A stretch of 64,000 bases of DNA, from NCBI RefSeq assembly GCF_004745865.1, contig NZ_SRKZ01000001.1, forward strand, positions 310,001 to 374,000, in the 5' to 3' direction. This DNA comes from Hymenobacter wooponensis (GTDB lineage: Bacteria > Bacteroidota > Bacteroidia > Cytophagales > Hymenobacteraceae). The notes beneath the pieces were generated by a model that saw only the letters and a list, made by a program, of their open reading frames with translations, searched no databases and was not told the origin of the DNA. Shown here piece by piece: positions 53,245-62,353 of the stretch. The translations under genes were made by a program, and so were the position numbers. How positions within the stretch are numbered: position 1 is the stretch's first letter; each line of letters begins with the position of its first letter.

Positions 53245-54057
53245 CTACGGGATGGAGCGTAATGCATCTCTTCTCATCCATCCTCTAGAGGTCACTTTTT
53301 CCCAGTTAGTGAACGTCACATACACGGCGTCGCCGCGCACTTCTCCAAGCCATACTTTATCGCCTTGCACGCAATGGGCCTTGCGAGGTTGAATTAGGTC
53401 GGGTGAGTCGTAGAAGTATGAGCGCGCTACTTGCACTACCGCCCGCTGAGTGCCAGTAGCGGCCGGAAGAGCAGGTTTTTCTGGCTCCACGGGAGCAATA
53501 GGTTCCTCATAGCTGTAGTCGTCATTAGGGTCAGGTGGTGTGACGGCTGAGCGTGCGGGAGCTGTCGTGTTGCGCACGGGAGTGGTGGCAGCCAACTGGC
53601 CTAGCTCTTCGCGCTTCAACCATCCTGTAACAGTAGCTCCTTTCGGCGTCTTGAAGCGAGTCCGCACAAACCCGTTGCGCTCTTCCTCGCCAATGAGCAC
53701 ATCACCGCGCAATAGATACTTGCCGTTGGGCTTTACCGTTGGCTCCGGAGAATCAAAGAAATAGGCTGTACCCGCCACCACTTGGTAGCGGCTTCCCGCT
53801 GCTGCATTTGAAGCGGCTTCATCAGGAGCAGTGGCGCTTGCTGCTTTTGTCTCGGTGGTTGCTTCAGAAAGTGGTGGCTCTGCTTGCTGATGTGGCGCTT
53901 TATCATCGGAGCAAGCGGCCAGTATCGCCAGCCAACAAACAACAGCACCGAGCTTTAAGCAACTGTAGCGCGGCGAGTGGCCTAGCCCTGCTACTCCCTT
54001 GCACGAGCTGCTAGCCTGTGGCAGGTAGTTTATTCCGGACCAATTATGCTTTTTCAT
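53245..54057 (-). CDS. Lipoprotein with two SH3-like domains
   Basis: The 270-residue product has a lipoprotein signal (LGAVVCWLAILAACSDDK). An Ala/Glu/Thr-rich linker leads to two similar domains: GTAYFFDSPEPTVKPNGKYL, then GATVTGWLKREEL; and RSYFYDSPDLIQPRKAHCVQ, then TSRGWMRRDAL. Each is a bacterial SH3-like (SH3b) repeat, which often binds cell-wall peptides. They are separated by a Pro/Asp/Glu-rich linker (PPDPNDDYSYEEPIAPVEPE). Peptidoglycan binding at the outer-membrane inner face is the best guess. The ATG at 54057 is chosen over 54111 because it is the first Met before the signal region. Confidence 0.7.
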   Translation of the reverse strand: MKKHNWSGINYLPQASSSCKGVAGLGHSPRYSCLKLGAVVCWLAILAACSDDKAPHQQAEPPLSEATTETKAASATAPDEAASNAAAGSRYQVVAGTAYFFDSPEPTVKPNGKYLLRGDVLIGEEERNGFVRTRFKTPKGATVTGWLKREELGQLAATTPVRNTTAPARSAVTPPDPNDDYSYEEPIAPVEPEKPALPAATGTQRAVVQVARSYFYDSPDLIQPRKAHCVQGDKVWLGEVRGDAVYVTFTNWEKVTSRGWMRRDALRSIP

Positions 54058-54238
54058 CGACGTATTTTTACCGGGCAGCTCACGCTGCCCTTTCGATGAA
54101 TACGTAAACAAGCTTGCTCTGGTGGCTCTAGCTTAGCTTGATGAGCATGCCGCGCTCATATGACGTCTATGCCAAAACCGGCGCCTAGCTCTTGCGGACA
54201 TGATGCCGTATCTAGAAGCACAGAAGTGGCCTAAAAAT

Positions 54239-54319
54239 GTGTCACTCCAAGTAAGAAGAGAAATCTAGGAGAGGTGAATAGTCCACTTCCTAGTTATCTC
54301 CTCCTACTTGGAGTGACAC
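54239..54319. repeat. Long imperfect palindrome
   Basis: The outer arms GTGTCACTCCAAGTA (54239-54253) and TACTTGGAGTGACAC (54305-54319) are perfect. Inside them the sequence keeps pairing with small gaps, with AAATCTAGGA facing TCCTAGTTAT and GAGGTG facing CACTTC, so almost the whole 81 bases can fold into one hairpin. It lies 20 bases beyond the MDR stop on the minus strand and may be its terminator. Its size and imperfect symmetry also resemble a small mobile palindrome. Confidence 0.65.
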
Positions 54320-54339
54320 CTGTTCTTCAATCAGCCTAT

Positions 54340-55353
54340 TTAACCTACCTGCACTACAATCTTGCCGAAGTGCGATCCGCTACCCATATAGCTCAGGGCT
54401 TCTTTAGCTTGGTCAAAACCAAATGTTTTGCTAATGACCGGCTTAAGCTGGTTGCGGTCAAAGGCCTGCAGCATGTCAGTGAGCATTCGTGTGCTGCCCA
54501 CGTAAATACCCTGGAGACGCTGGGTGTTGATGGGCACCATAGAGAGGTTGGGCGCTTCGTCATTCGGGCCACCTACGGCTCCTATCTGGAAGATGCTGCC
54601 GCCCGGCTTTAGGGCCTTGATAGAACGCGCCATTTGCCCGGCTACTTCCAGCACATAATCTACGCCCTCGTCCTGAGTCAACTCGCGGGCCTTTTCGTCC
54701 CAGTTGGGAGCTTCTTTATAGTTGATGAGCACATCAGCCCCCATGTCTCGGGCCTGAGCCAGTTTCTCGTCGGAGCTTGACGTGATGATAGCTCGGGCGC
54801 CCATGAGCTTGGCAATTTGCAGTCCGAAGATGGATACCCCACCTGTGCCCTGCAGCAGCACAGTATCGGTGGGCTTTAGCTGAGCCTGCACTACCAAGGA
54901 ATGCCACGCAGTAACGCCCGCACACGGAAAGGCAGCGGCTTCTTCGAAAGAAAACGAGTCGGGCACCTTGGCTACGGCTTGTTCCGGGAAGGATACGTAT
55001 TCGGCCAATACACCGTCGGTGCTGCCGCCTAGGGAGCGGGCAGTTTTTGCGGCCGTGAAGGCCCCGTCGTGCCAATCAGGGAAGAAGTTGGCCGCTACCC
55101 GGTCGCCGACCCTGAACCTGGTAACGCTGGCTCCTACCTCAGTTATTATCCCCGCAGCATCGCTGAAGGGAATAAAAGGCAGCTTCTCGCCAGGATAGCC
55201 AAACCAGCCGTTAGCCAAAGCCCAGTCGCGAAAGTTCAGGGATACGGCTTTCACCTGAATCTTTACTTCGTGGTCACGCACGGCGGGCTCATCGTATGTG
55301 CCCAGCTTGAAATTCTCCAGGCTTTTAGGCCCGTGGAGCTTGTATGCTTTCAT
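54340..55353 (-). CDS. Zinc-independent MDR oxidoreductase (NAD(P)-dependent, quinone-reductase-like)
   Basis: The 337-residue medium-chain dehydrogenase/reductase has a GroES-like N-terminal domain (MKAYKLHGPKSLENFKLGTY, VSLNFRDWALANGWFG). It lacks the catalytic-zinc motif GHE, having FSDAAGIITEVGASVTRF at that place, as in the zinc-free quinone-oxidoreductase branch. Rossmann motif: DTVLLQGTGGVSIFGLQIAK. ARAIITSSSDEKLAQARDMG and GVDYVLEVAG follow. It probably reduces a quinone or aldehyde with NAD(P)H. ATG 55353 opens the conserved domain; codons up to 55488 do not. It stands alone. Confidence 0.88.
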   Translation of the reverse strand: MKAYKLHGPKSLENFKLGTYDEPAVRDHEVKIQVKAVSLNFRDWALANGWFGYPGEKLPFIPFSDAAGIITEVGASVTRFRVGDRVAANFFPDWHDGAFTAAKTARSLGGSTDGVLAEYVSFPEQAVAKVPDSFSFEEAAAFPCAGVTAWHSLVVQAQLKPTDTVLLQGTGGVSIFGLQIAKLMGARAIITSSSDEKLAQARDMGADVLINYKEAPNWDEKARELTQDEGVDYVLEVAGQMARSIKALKPGGSIFQIGAVGGPNDEAPNLSMVPINTQRLQGIYVGSTRMLTDMLQAFDRNQLKPVISKTFGFDQAKEALSYMGSGSHFGKIVVQVG

Positions 55354-55542
55354 GAGGATGCTAGTTAACGTCAGGCCTGTTGAACCGGCAACCACTGGCA
55401 TTTGTTGGTTTGGGCTTTGCATAGCCAACAAATGGCTTCTATGCGCAACTCTTCCAGCCTGATTTTCAAGGCCTGCCTCTGCTGTCAAACCTTATCCCTA
55501 GGCCTGACAGTGCTATTGAAAGGTAATTGAGGGTATACAGGC

Positions 55543-56784
55543 TCAGGCAGCGCGGCGGCCTAGGCCAGTCTCGCGGAGCAGCAGGCTCGCCAGGATAGCC
55601 AGACTGGTGCAGCCAATCCAGAAAAAGCCCCCGGTACGGAAGTGAGCTATGGGGTCATCGGCATTGCCCAAGCTTTGGCCATACAGATGAGCAAATAAGG
55701 GGCCTAGCAGGGCTGTTACGCTGAAAGTGAGGAAGTTCATTGCCCCAGTAGCGCTGCCTTTCACATGGTCGGGGTTGGCCTCTTTGATAATGGAATAGGG
55801 AATCATGGCGGCCCCTGATGCCACACCAAACAGGAATAGGCTCGCATACATGGGCAGCAACGCGGGCACGTACAGCTCTTGCAACCCAACCAGCACCATG
55901 CAGACAGCCCCAGCCAAGAGCACGGGCTTACGACGGCCCAACAGATCAGCGAGCCAGCCGAGCAGCGGGCAACCCAACACCCAGCCCAGTGGCACCATCG
56001 AACACGCCCAAATGGCCGCCTCATAGCTCATGTGCTGATCCTGCTGCAAAGAGGCCACGCCCCAGTTCATGGCAAAAATGGTAGTGGGGGCAAACAGCAA
56101 ACCGGCAATTAGGCCACAGAGGTAAGACTGGGGGTTGCTGAACACAATTTTGTAGGGCTGCAGCAAACCGCCCGCCGCGGCGGGCTGCCGGGCCTGCTCG
56201 GCGGCATCGTTGGGGGTGATGAAGAACAAGGCTAGGCCAGTAGCCAAATTTGCCAGGCCCATCAGCACCCAGAATGTGCGGACATCAAACCCCTGATGGA
56301 TAAGTGGGCCTACTGCAAACTGGCCTACGGCGCCGCCCAACATGCCGAGGCACTGCGTAGCGCCAATGGCAGTAGCCAGGGACCGGGCCTGAAACCCACG
56401 AGATGCCAAATATACCGACCCGGTAAAGGCAAAGGCAGAGCCCGCCCCTTGTAAAAGACGGCCGCTATTGCCGGCCAGTGAGCCAGGCACTGCAAACAGC
56501 AAGCACCCGAGCGCCACCACGGCTACCCCCGCGGGCAGGGCATATTTGGCGCCGGTCCGGTCGAGGGCAATGCCTGCCACTAGCCCGGCCAAAGAATAGG
56601 TGTAGTAGTAGGTACCCAGAATAGAGCCTACCTCCACCGCCGTAACCCCAAACACCCCAGCCAGCTCGGGTAGCATTACTGCTGGCCCCGACCGCACGGC
56701 ATACTCCAGAAAGTAGAAGATCAGTGAGAATACCCAGGCAATGACATAGGGCCGGGTCCGATTCGGATTACTTGAAATTTCCAT
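55543..56784 (-). CDS. MFS transporter
   Basis: The 413-residue inner-membrane transporter has 12 hydrophobic helices. The signature loop between helices 2 and 3 is GIALDRTGAKYALPAGVAVV, and its repeat in the second half is LGWLADLLGRRKPVLLAGAV. A charged central loop (EQARQPAAAGGLLQPYKIVF) separates the two six-helix bundles. The early FYFLEYAVRSGPAVMLPELA is like organic-acid or peptide-type symporters, but no substrate can be assigned. The ATG 56784 is chosen (EISSNPNRTRPYVIAWVF); upstream codons look unrelated. It is single, with no operon partner. Confidence 0.9.
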   Translation of the reverse strand: MEISSNPNRTRPYVIAWVFSLIFYFLEYAVRSGPAVMLPELAGVFGVTAVEVGSILGTYYYTYSLAGLVAGIALDRTGAKYALPAGVAVVALGCLLFAVPGSLAGNSGRLLQGAGSAFAFTGSVYLASRGFQARSLATAIGATQCLGMLGGAVGQFAVGPLIHQGFDVRTFWVLMGLANLATGLALFFITPNDAAEQARQPAAAGGLLQPYKIVFSNPQSYLCGLIAGLLFAPTTIFAMNWGVASLQQDQHMSYEAAIWACSMVPLGWVLGCPLLGWLADLLGRRKPVLLAGAVCMVLVGLQELYVPALLPMYASLFLFGVASGAAMIPYSIIKEANPDHVKGSATGAMNFLTFSVTALLGPLFAHLYGQSLGNADDPIAHFRTGGFFWIGCTSLAILASLLLRETGLGRRAA

Positions 56785-56945
56785 ACGCAACAAATGCCCT
56801 CCACTCGCCAGCAACTGACAGCAGCCCCAGAACGCACGGCGCCGGGGTAGATGCAACTTTCATGAAGCTGTATCAACCTCGACTCAGCGGCATTGTTATG
56901 TTCAGCTTTCTAACCTGCCCAGTTCTAGGCCACTAGAGTTACCCT

Positions 56946-57167
56946 TTAGGCTTGCCCAAACAAGCTGTTCTCGCGGGCTTCATCGGTAGGCGCATCCGGG
57001 GATGCGGCGGGCTTCACGGCATCGCGCGGAAAGGTAGTAGGTGCTTGGAGCTGGTTCTGCTCATCAAACCACGTGCAGGTAACCTGCTTCAGCGTAAGCT
57101 TGACAATGGTCATAACGGGCCCGCCCGATTTCAACTGTACCGTGTCACCCAAGTTGAGAAGCGCCAT
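56946..57167 (-). CDS. YodC/DUF2158 small protein
   Basis: The 73-residue protein contains the compact DUF2158 fold: GDTVQLKSGGPVMTIVKLTL, then QVTCTWFDEQNQLQAPTTFP. It starts LLNLG after ATG 57167; a longer frame to 57218 adds an unrelated Tyr-rich segment. A Pro/Asp-rich tail follows (KPAASPDAPTDEARENSL). The family is small, soluble and widespread in Bacteroidota and Proteobacteria; the molecular role is unknown. It is divergent from the GH43 gene. Confidence 0.8.
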   Translation of the reverse strand: MALLNLGDTVQLKSGGPVMTIVKLTLKQVTCTWFDEQNQLQAPTTFPRDAVKPAASPDAPTDEARENSLFGQA

Positions 57168-57283
57168 AAGGAGGGAATAGTAATAGTGGTTAGGCTGTCT
57201 ATACGTGTACTTGTGCAATACTTTATATAAACTTGGCAGTTATTTTTCCCACAACTACGCAGTAGGCCACTAGCATATTCCTT

Positions 57284-58294
57284 ATGAAAACACCCGCCAT
57301 CCTCAGTGCCCTATTCAGCCTTTTCCTCACCAACGCGGCCTTCTCGCAAGCCCCTGCAGCGGCAGCGGCTACAGGCGCGGCTACCAAGCCGGCGCGGTCT
57401 GGCAACCCCGTGTTCCCCGGTTGGTACGCCGACCCAGAGGCTACTATTTTCGGTAAGCAGTACTGGATTTACCCCACGTACTCCGCGCCCTTCAATCAGC
57501 AGGTGTTCATGGATGCGTTTTCGTCCACGGATCTGATACACTGGACCAAGCACTCACGCATTATCGATACCACCAGTGTTAAGTGGGCAAGGCGCGCTAT
57601 GTGGGCCCCTTCCATCGTTAAGAAAGACAGCCAGTACTTTTTGTTTTTCGGGGCGAATGATGTGCACGAGGGAGAGGTTGGAGGCATTGGGGTAGCCGTA
57701 GCTTCCCGCCCCGAAGGGCCTTTCCGCGACTATCTCAACAAGCCGCTTATCGGTACTATTCATAACGGCGCCCAGCCCATCGACCAGTTTGTGTTTCAGG
57801 ACACTGACAAGCAGTACTACATGATTTACGGTGGTTGGTCGCACTGCAACATCGTGCGCCTGAAACCCGATTTTACGGGCCTGCTCCCCTACCCCGATGG
57901 CACTACCTATAAGGAAATTACGCCCCAGAATTATGTGGAAGGCCCATTCATGTTCCGGCGCGGCGGCAAGTACTACTTTATGTGGTCGGAAGGAGGTTGG
58001 GGCGGGCCAAACTATTCGGTGGCCTACGCTATTGCCGACTCGCCGCTAGGCCCCTTCCAGCGGGTGGGCAAGATTTTGCAGCAAGACCCCAGCGTGGCTA
58101 CGGGGGCAGGTCACCACTCTGTCATTCAGGTGCCGGGTAAAGATGAGTGGTACATCGTGTATCACCGCCGGCCCTTGGGCGAAACTGACGCTAACCACCG
58201 CGTAACCTGCATTGACAAGCTGGAATTCGACAAACAAGGCCACATCCAGCCCGTGAAGATTACGGCCGAAGGTGTAGCCGCCCAAAAGCTGTAG
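57284..58294 (+). CDS. Secreted glycoside hydrolase family 43
   Basis: The 336-residue product has a signal peptide (ILSALFSLFLTNAAFSQA) and a five-bladed beta-propeller typical of GH43 (arabinosidases/xylosidases, inverting). The three catalytic acids fit: Asp in NPVFPGWYADPEATIFGK (base), Asp in QPIDQFVFQDTDKQYYM (pKa modulator) and Glu in NYVEGPFMFRRGGKYYFMWS (acid). STDLIHWTKHSRII and MWAPSIVKKDSQYFLFF are propeller signatures. It acts on plant or microbial hemicellulose; the exact linkage cannot be told. It is a single gene with a shared terminator; no SusC/D pair is nearby. Confidence 0.93.
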   Translation: MKTPAILSALFSLFLTNAAFSQAPAAAAATGAATKPARSGNPVFPGWYADPEATIFGKQYWIYPTYSAPFNQQVFMDAFSSTDLIHWTKHSRIIDTTSVKWARRAMWAPSIVKKDSQYFLFFGANDVHEGEVGGIGVAVASRPEGPFRDYLNKPLIGTIHNGAQPIDQFVFQDTDKQYYMIYGGWSHCNIVRLKPDFTGLLPYPDGTTYKEITPQNYVEGPFMFRRGGKYYFMWSEGGWGGPNYSVAYAIADSPLGPFQRVGKILQQDPSVATGAGHHSVIQVPGKDEWYIVYHRRPLGETDANHRVTCIDKLEFDKQGHIQPVKITAEGVAAQKL

Positions 58295-58369
58295 TGGCCT
58301 ACCTCATGTCTAGGTCTAGCAGGCAAGTTGCTTAGTCAAGTTACCTACTAGGCCTAGTAGCTAGTAGCA

Positions 58370-58414
58370 GTGTCGGGTAGCTTACCAGCTCTGTAGTAGC
58401 AAGCTACCCGGCAC
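58370..58414. terminator. Bidirectional terminator between GH43 and SDR genes
   Basis: GTGTCGGGTAGCTT (58370-58383) pairs with AAGCTACCCGGCAC (58401-58414) over 14 bp with one G-T wobble and a 17-base loop. It sits between two convergent genes. Confidence 0.65.
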
Positions 58415-58457
58415 GTACCTTAAGGAGTACCAGCAAAGAGCGCTTATCGGCAAGACT

Positions 58458-59168
58458 CTACCAAGGTAATACACCAGCGGAAGAGGAAGCCGTGCCGGTA
58501 GGGCCATCAGCTGGTAGCAGGGCCAGCCGGATGGCCTCCGCCGCCCCCTGCGCGGGCGTGTCGGTGCCCGCAAAGCCATTCAGGTCGGTGGCCGTGTAGC
58601 CGGGCGCCGCCGAATTTACCTTGATGCCCGTGTTCCGCAGCTCATAGGCTAGCTGCACGGTGAGCATGTTCAGGGCAGCCTTCGAGGCCGAGTACCCAAG
58701 TAGGGCCCAGTCATTCTGCCCAACAATGGTGAGCGAGCCCAGCGGGCTTGACACGTTGACAATGCGCCCCGCCGCGGCCTGCTTCACCAGCGATAAAAAC
58801 GCTTGAGTAACGGCCAGCGTGCCTACGAAATTGGTTTGGAGAACTTGCTCTACGCTACGCACGTCGGCGGTGGCTGGCGAGCCGTCGCCAGCCACGTTAA
58901 TTCCCGCATTATTCACCAGAATGTCGAGGTAGCCTTCTTCACGCTGCAGGTGCGCCGCTGCCGCGGCGAGTGTTGCTGGGTTGTTCAGATCTACTTCCAG
59001 GAATAGCACGTCGCCCTCGGCGGCCAACTCGGCTACGGCTTGCTGGCCTTTGGCGGCCTCGCGGGCCCCTAAGTACACCCGGCAGCCCGCTTGCAATAGC
59101 CCCCGTACAATTTCGAAGCCGATACCTTTGTTGCCGCCCGTGACCAGCGCAATCTTCTTATTTGCCAT
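58458..59168 (-). CDS. Short-chain dehydrogenase/reductase, carbonyl-reductase type
   Basis: The 236-residue NAD(P)-dependent enzyme has its Rossmann motif at ALVTGGNKGIGFEIVRGLLQ. NNAGINVAGDGSPAT, the catalytic Ser in GRIVNVSSPLGSLT, and the YxxxK in LLGYSASKAALNML follow, then VNSAAPGYTATDLNGFAGTD. The KGIG glycine motif and 'PGYTATDLN' are features of the carbonyl reductase branch. The C-terminus is short (PADGPTGTASSSAGVLPW). It lies downstream of an AraC-family gene on the same strand, so that regulator may control it (inference). Confidence 0.92.
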   Translation of the reverse strand: MANKKIALVTGGNKGIGFEIVRGLLQAGCRVYLGAREAAKGQQAVAELAAEGDVLFLEVDLNNPATLAAAAAHLQREEGYLDILVNNAGINVAGDGSPATADVRSVEQVLQTNFVGTLAVTQAFLSLVKQAAAGRIVNVSSPLGSLTIVGQNDWALLGYSASKAALNMLTVQLAYELRNTGIKVNSAAPGYTATDLNGFAGTDTPAQGAAEAIRLALLPADGPTGTASSSAGVLPW

Positions 59169-59287
59169 GTTGCTTGTGGGTTAGGCCTCCTAGGATAAGG
59201 AGGCGAGTAAGTACCCCACAAAGGTCCGGGCGACAGCTAAGCAGTAAACTTCGCCAGTCAACCCATTTGTTTTAGATTTCAAACATG

Positions 59288-60223
59288 CTAGACTCCAAAC
59301 ACGGCCAAACGACGAAAGTCGCCCGGCGTTTGGCCGGCGTGGCGCTTAAAGAAGGTGCAGAAGTGGGCGACATCGGCAAAGCCCAGACTATCGGCAATTT
59401 CCGAAATACTCCAGGCGGTTTGCTTCAGCAAGAGCTTAGCTTCCTGCGCCAGACGGTGGCTGATGAGAGCGGTGGTGGTTTGGCCCGTCGTCTCCTTCAG
59501 CACGCGGTTGAGGTGGTTGACGTGCACGGCCAGTTGGTCGGCATAGTCGGTGGCGGTGCGCAGGCGCAGCGGCGGCTGCGGGCTGAGGCGCGGAAACTGC
59601 CGCCCCAGCAGCTCCGTGAATTGGGTGGCTACCCGCTCGGCGGCGCTGTGCGTAGCTAGCGGGGCGGGGACCGGCTGTAGCTTCTGCACCAGGTGAAGCA
59701 GCTCCCAGAGGTAGGTACGCAGCAGGTCGTGCTTATAGGTGTAGCCCGACCTGAGCTCGCGCGCCATCTTCTCGAAAATAGCTTCTACCGCCGCGCAGTC
59801 GGCCTCGGCTACTTCCCACACCGGGTAGGCTCCGGGCTGAAAGATCGGCAGCTCCGCCAGCACCACCCCGGTGCGGGCGGGCAGCAGAAAGGCATCGTCG
59901 AAGAGGCAGCTGTAGCCCGTAAAATCTTCGGTGAGCGGCAGCCACCGGTAGGGCACGCTCGGCGTCACCAGAAACAACGTATTATCGCCGGCGTGCGGGG
60001 TCTGGTCGGCGCACTCCACCTGGCTGCGCCCGCGGCAGAGCGTGATTTTGTAGTAAGCTCGCTGGCTAAACGTCATGGGGGGTGCCCCGCGCAGGTCCGC
60101 CAAGGAGAATACGTTAAAATGCCCCACGCCTTGCCCCATATCCGGTGGTGGTAATACGCCCACTGCGGACTCTGGACCCGGGGCAAGCGCATCGTAAAAA
60201 GCGGCAAGGGTATTCGGTTTCAT
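59288..60223 (-). CDS. AraC-family transcriptional regulator
   Basis: The 311-residue protein has an N-terminal cupin-like sensor (FNVFSLADLRG, HAGDNTLFLVTPSVPYRWLP). The C-terminal AraC DNA-binding domain has two helix-turn-helix units: LAVHVNHLNRVLKETTGQTT, LISHRLAQEAKLLLKQTAWS, then ISEIADSLGFADVAHFCTFF and KRHAGQTPGDFRR. The last part is the family signature. ATG 60223 precedes the conserved region. It is upstream of and co-oriented with an SDR gene, a frequent arrangement in Bacteroidota, where the regulator controls the nearby reductase. The ligand is unknown. Confidence 0.93.
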   Translation of the reverse strand: MKPNTLAAFYDALAPGPESAVGVLPPPDMGQGVGHFNVFSLADLRGAPPMTFSQRAYYKITLCRGRSQVECADQTPHAGDNTLFLVTPSVPYRWLPLTEDFTGYSCLFDDAFLLPARTGVVLAELPIFQPGAYPVWEVAEADCAAVEAIFEKMARELRSGYTYKHDLLRTYLWELLHLVQKLQPVPAPLATHSAAERVATQFTELLGRQFPRLSPQPPLRLRTATDYADQLAVHVNHLNRVLKETTGQTTTALISHRLAQEAKLLLKQTAWSISEIADSLGFADVAHFCTFFKRHAGQTPGDFRRLAVFGV

Positions 60224-60386
60224 ATGGGCAAGTGTACGAATCAATTGAGCAACCAGAGGTGGTAGCAGGCAGAACAGCTAGATGCTATTAGTAATAATAG
60301 CCGGCCAACTTCTCGGTAGCTATGGGCTACAGCACCACTCGCAGCTATCTGAACAGTAGCGAAACCCACCCTTCGCAGCTATTCTC

Positions 60387-61586
60387 TTACACGTACGAGA
60401 GCCACCAGTACGTATGGTGCCGCTTGAAATTCCGGTACCAGCGGCAGGGCCAGTAGGCCACTAGCACCACTCCCGCCCACACGGCATAGGCACGCCACAG
60501 GCTAGGGGCATATTCTTTAGGCCAGGTGGGCGGCGCCGCAAACGACAAGTTAATAGCTTGCCCAAACGACAGCCGGGTCCAGATCCAGGCGCCGACACTT
60601 ATCAGTAGTAGGTGCAGCACGAAGTAGAAGAACGGTACCTGCCCAAAAGTACGCAGCCAGCGCGTCAGGCGGTTATCTGCGGTGTCTAGCTGGCTCAGTA
60701 ACAGCAGAGATACCCCCAGCGTGAGGCTCACGAATAGTAAGGAAGGCGGGTACTTGCTCACGTTTAGAAAAGACAGCACGGTATAGAACCCACCGCGGGG
60801 CTGTACGCTCCAGGGGGCCGGGTCGCCGTACCAGTTGGTAGCGCGTAAAGCCACAAACAGGCCTAGTAGGCCCACCCCCGCCAGGCGCAGCCACTGAGCC
60901 CGCTCGGGTAGTGGCCTAGCAAACCACGGACCTATCACGTAGCCTGCCAGCATCACGCCCAGCCAGGGCCCAACGGAGTACGCCACCAGTAAGGCCGGCA
61001 CCGATGAGCCCAGCGGCACCAGGAAAGGGGTGTTGTGCAGCAGGGCCCAGCCAACGTTAGAGCCCGTTACGGGTTGGATAATGGGCAGCGCATCGTGGCC
61101 AGGCAGGATGAGCGCGGCTAGCCCTGCCAGCACCGGCCGGGGTAGCCAGAGCAAGCCCGCCAGCAGCACCATTCCGCAGCCTATTGCCCAAATAACTTCC
61201 AGCACCAGTATAGTATAGCTCCACTGCAGCAAGAAGGTAATAACCAGCACCTCCGTTACCACCAACCACAGCCCCCGCGTAACCAGAAACCGGCTAGTGA
61301 CACCCCGGCTCCCCTTTTTTTGCTGCAGCAGCCAGATACTCACCCCCGAAAGAAACACGAAAGTAGGCGCGCAGAAGTGGGTAATCCAGCGAGTAAAGAA
61401 AAGCCAGCCGGTAGCCTGAGTAAGGTCTTCGGGCCGAAATGCAGTGGGGCTCCATAACTCGCGCACGTGGTCAAGGGCCATAATCACCATCACCAGTCCG
61501 CGCATCACATCCACGGCCTGCACTCGGGAACTGGTTGCGCGGCTTGGGGCAACAACGATGGTGGGCAACTCAGCGGCTGATTGCAT
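60387..61586 (-). CDS. DUF1624 (heparan-alpha-glucosaminide acetyltransferase-like) membrane protein
   Basis: The 399-residue integral membrane protein has about 10-11 helices. The signature is RVQAVDVMRGLVMVIMALDH followed by FTRWITHFCAPTFVFLSGVS, the hallmark of DUF1624/YeiB-like acyltransferase-type proteins. The conserved Asp-His near residue 42 and Cys-Ala-Pro could take part in acyl transfer. FGQVPFFYFVLHLLLISVGA is the C-terminal signature. The activity is unproven; carbohydrate acetylation is one suggestion. Met starts at 61610 or 61586 are both possible; 61586 gives QSAAELPTIVV. It stands alone. Confidence 0.85.
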   Translation of the reverse strand: MQSAAELPTIVVAPSRATSSRVQAVDVMRGLVMVIMALDHVRELWSPTAFRPEDLTQATGWLFFTRWITHFCAPTFVFLSGVSIWLLQQKKGSRGVTSRFLVTRGLWLVVTEVLVITFLLQWSYTILVLEVIWAIGCGMVLLAGLLWLPRPVLAGLAALILPGHDALPIIQPVTGSNVGWALLHNTPFLVPLGSSVPALLVAYSVGPWLGVMLAGYVIGPWFARPLPERAQWLRLAGVGLLGLFVALRATNWYGDPAPWSVQPRGGFYTVLSFLNVSKYPPSLLFVSLTLGVSLLLLSQLDTADNRLTRWLRTFGQVPFFYFVLHLLLISVGAWIWTRLSFGQAINLSFAAPPTWPKEYAPSLWRAYAVWAGVVLVAYWPCRWYRNFKRHHTYWWLSYV

Positions 61587-61698
61587 AGGTGGGGCGTTAG
61601 GCGAGTACACAGGAGGGAGCAGCCACAGTGAAATTTATAGCACCGCTGCCGCTCCCTCAAGCTACACACTTACTGCAATTAACCGCTAGGCCAGTTGC

Positions 61699-62157
61699 TC
61701 ATTTCTGCACCACTGGCCAGTTGAAGCCAATGCCATTTTCCTGCTCTGGAGTTAGGGCAGGCACCGGGTACGGCGTGCGCTTGCCATCGGCCGAAACCAC
61801 CATCAGGTTCTTGTAGGGCACAAACACATACACCCGGTCGCCGGGCTGGGCCAGCTTCATCATATCTGATAGGTCAACCGACGACTGGCTCACGCGCTTG
61901 GTGGGCAGCAATGGCCGCCTACCCCGAATCAGAGTTAGCTCCGCGTCTTTGAACTGGTAGCTGACTTTCTCTGCACAGGCTGGGTTTGGGCTGACCTGCA
62001 GCGTTACCTGAGGCACCAGCGCGGCTCCAGTAGCAGGCACCTCCTGCTGGTTGCGGAACACTTTCATGACGGGCTTAGGGCAACTTGTTTGGGCAGTGGC
62101 AGCGCCGCCAGTGGCCGCAATTAGGGCCACTGCTAATACGGTTCTTTTGATTTGCAT
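61699..62157 (-). CDS. Secreted hypothetical protein, GldM C-terminal-like
   Basis: The 152-residue product has a signal peptide (QIKRTVLAVALIAATGGAAT, cleavage before QTSCPKP). The following region, VSYQFKDAELTLIRGRRPLL, then LSDMMKLAQPGDRVYVFVPY and NLMVVSADGKRTPYP, resembles the last domain of the gliding/T9SS protein GldM (strands, then 'PGDR', then a Lys-rich tail). It is much shorter than GldM and lacks the N-terminal membrane helix, so it is not GldM itself. The similarity is judged by eye only. It sits alone between two membrane proteins. Confidence 0.5.
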   Translation of the reverse strand: MQIKRTVLAVALIAATGGAATAQTSCPKPVMKVFRNQQEVPATGAALVPQVTLQVSPNPACAEKVSYQFKDAELTLIRGRRPLLPTKRVSQSSVDLSDMMKLAQPGDRVYVFVPYKNLMVVSADGKRTPYPVPALTPEQENGIGFNWPVVQK

Positions 62158-62353
62158 ACTGAGTTAACTAATTGGTACACGAACATTATAAACACGTGCC
62201 AGGCCTAATCGCCAAGCACTCATTATCAACGCACTAGATACACTCCCATTGTACAATGGAGTAGATGTAGTTGATGCCAAGTTAGGCAGGCGTGCTAGGA
62301 TGCCTTCAGGTGGATACCTGCTAAAATAGCAGCTCAGCTGCGCAGCTAACTAG

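Noticed and set aside
59285..59659. 124-codon plus-strand frame inside the AraC gene
   Set aside because: It is antisense to well-conserved AraC helix-turn-helix motifs and lacks any domain.
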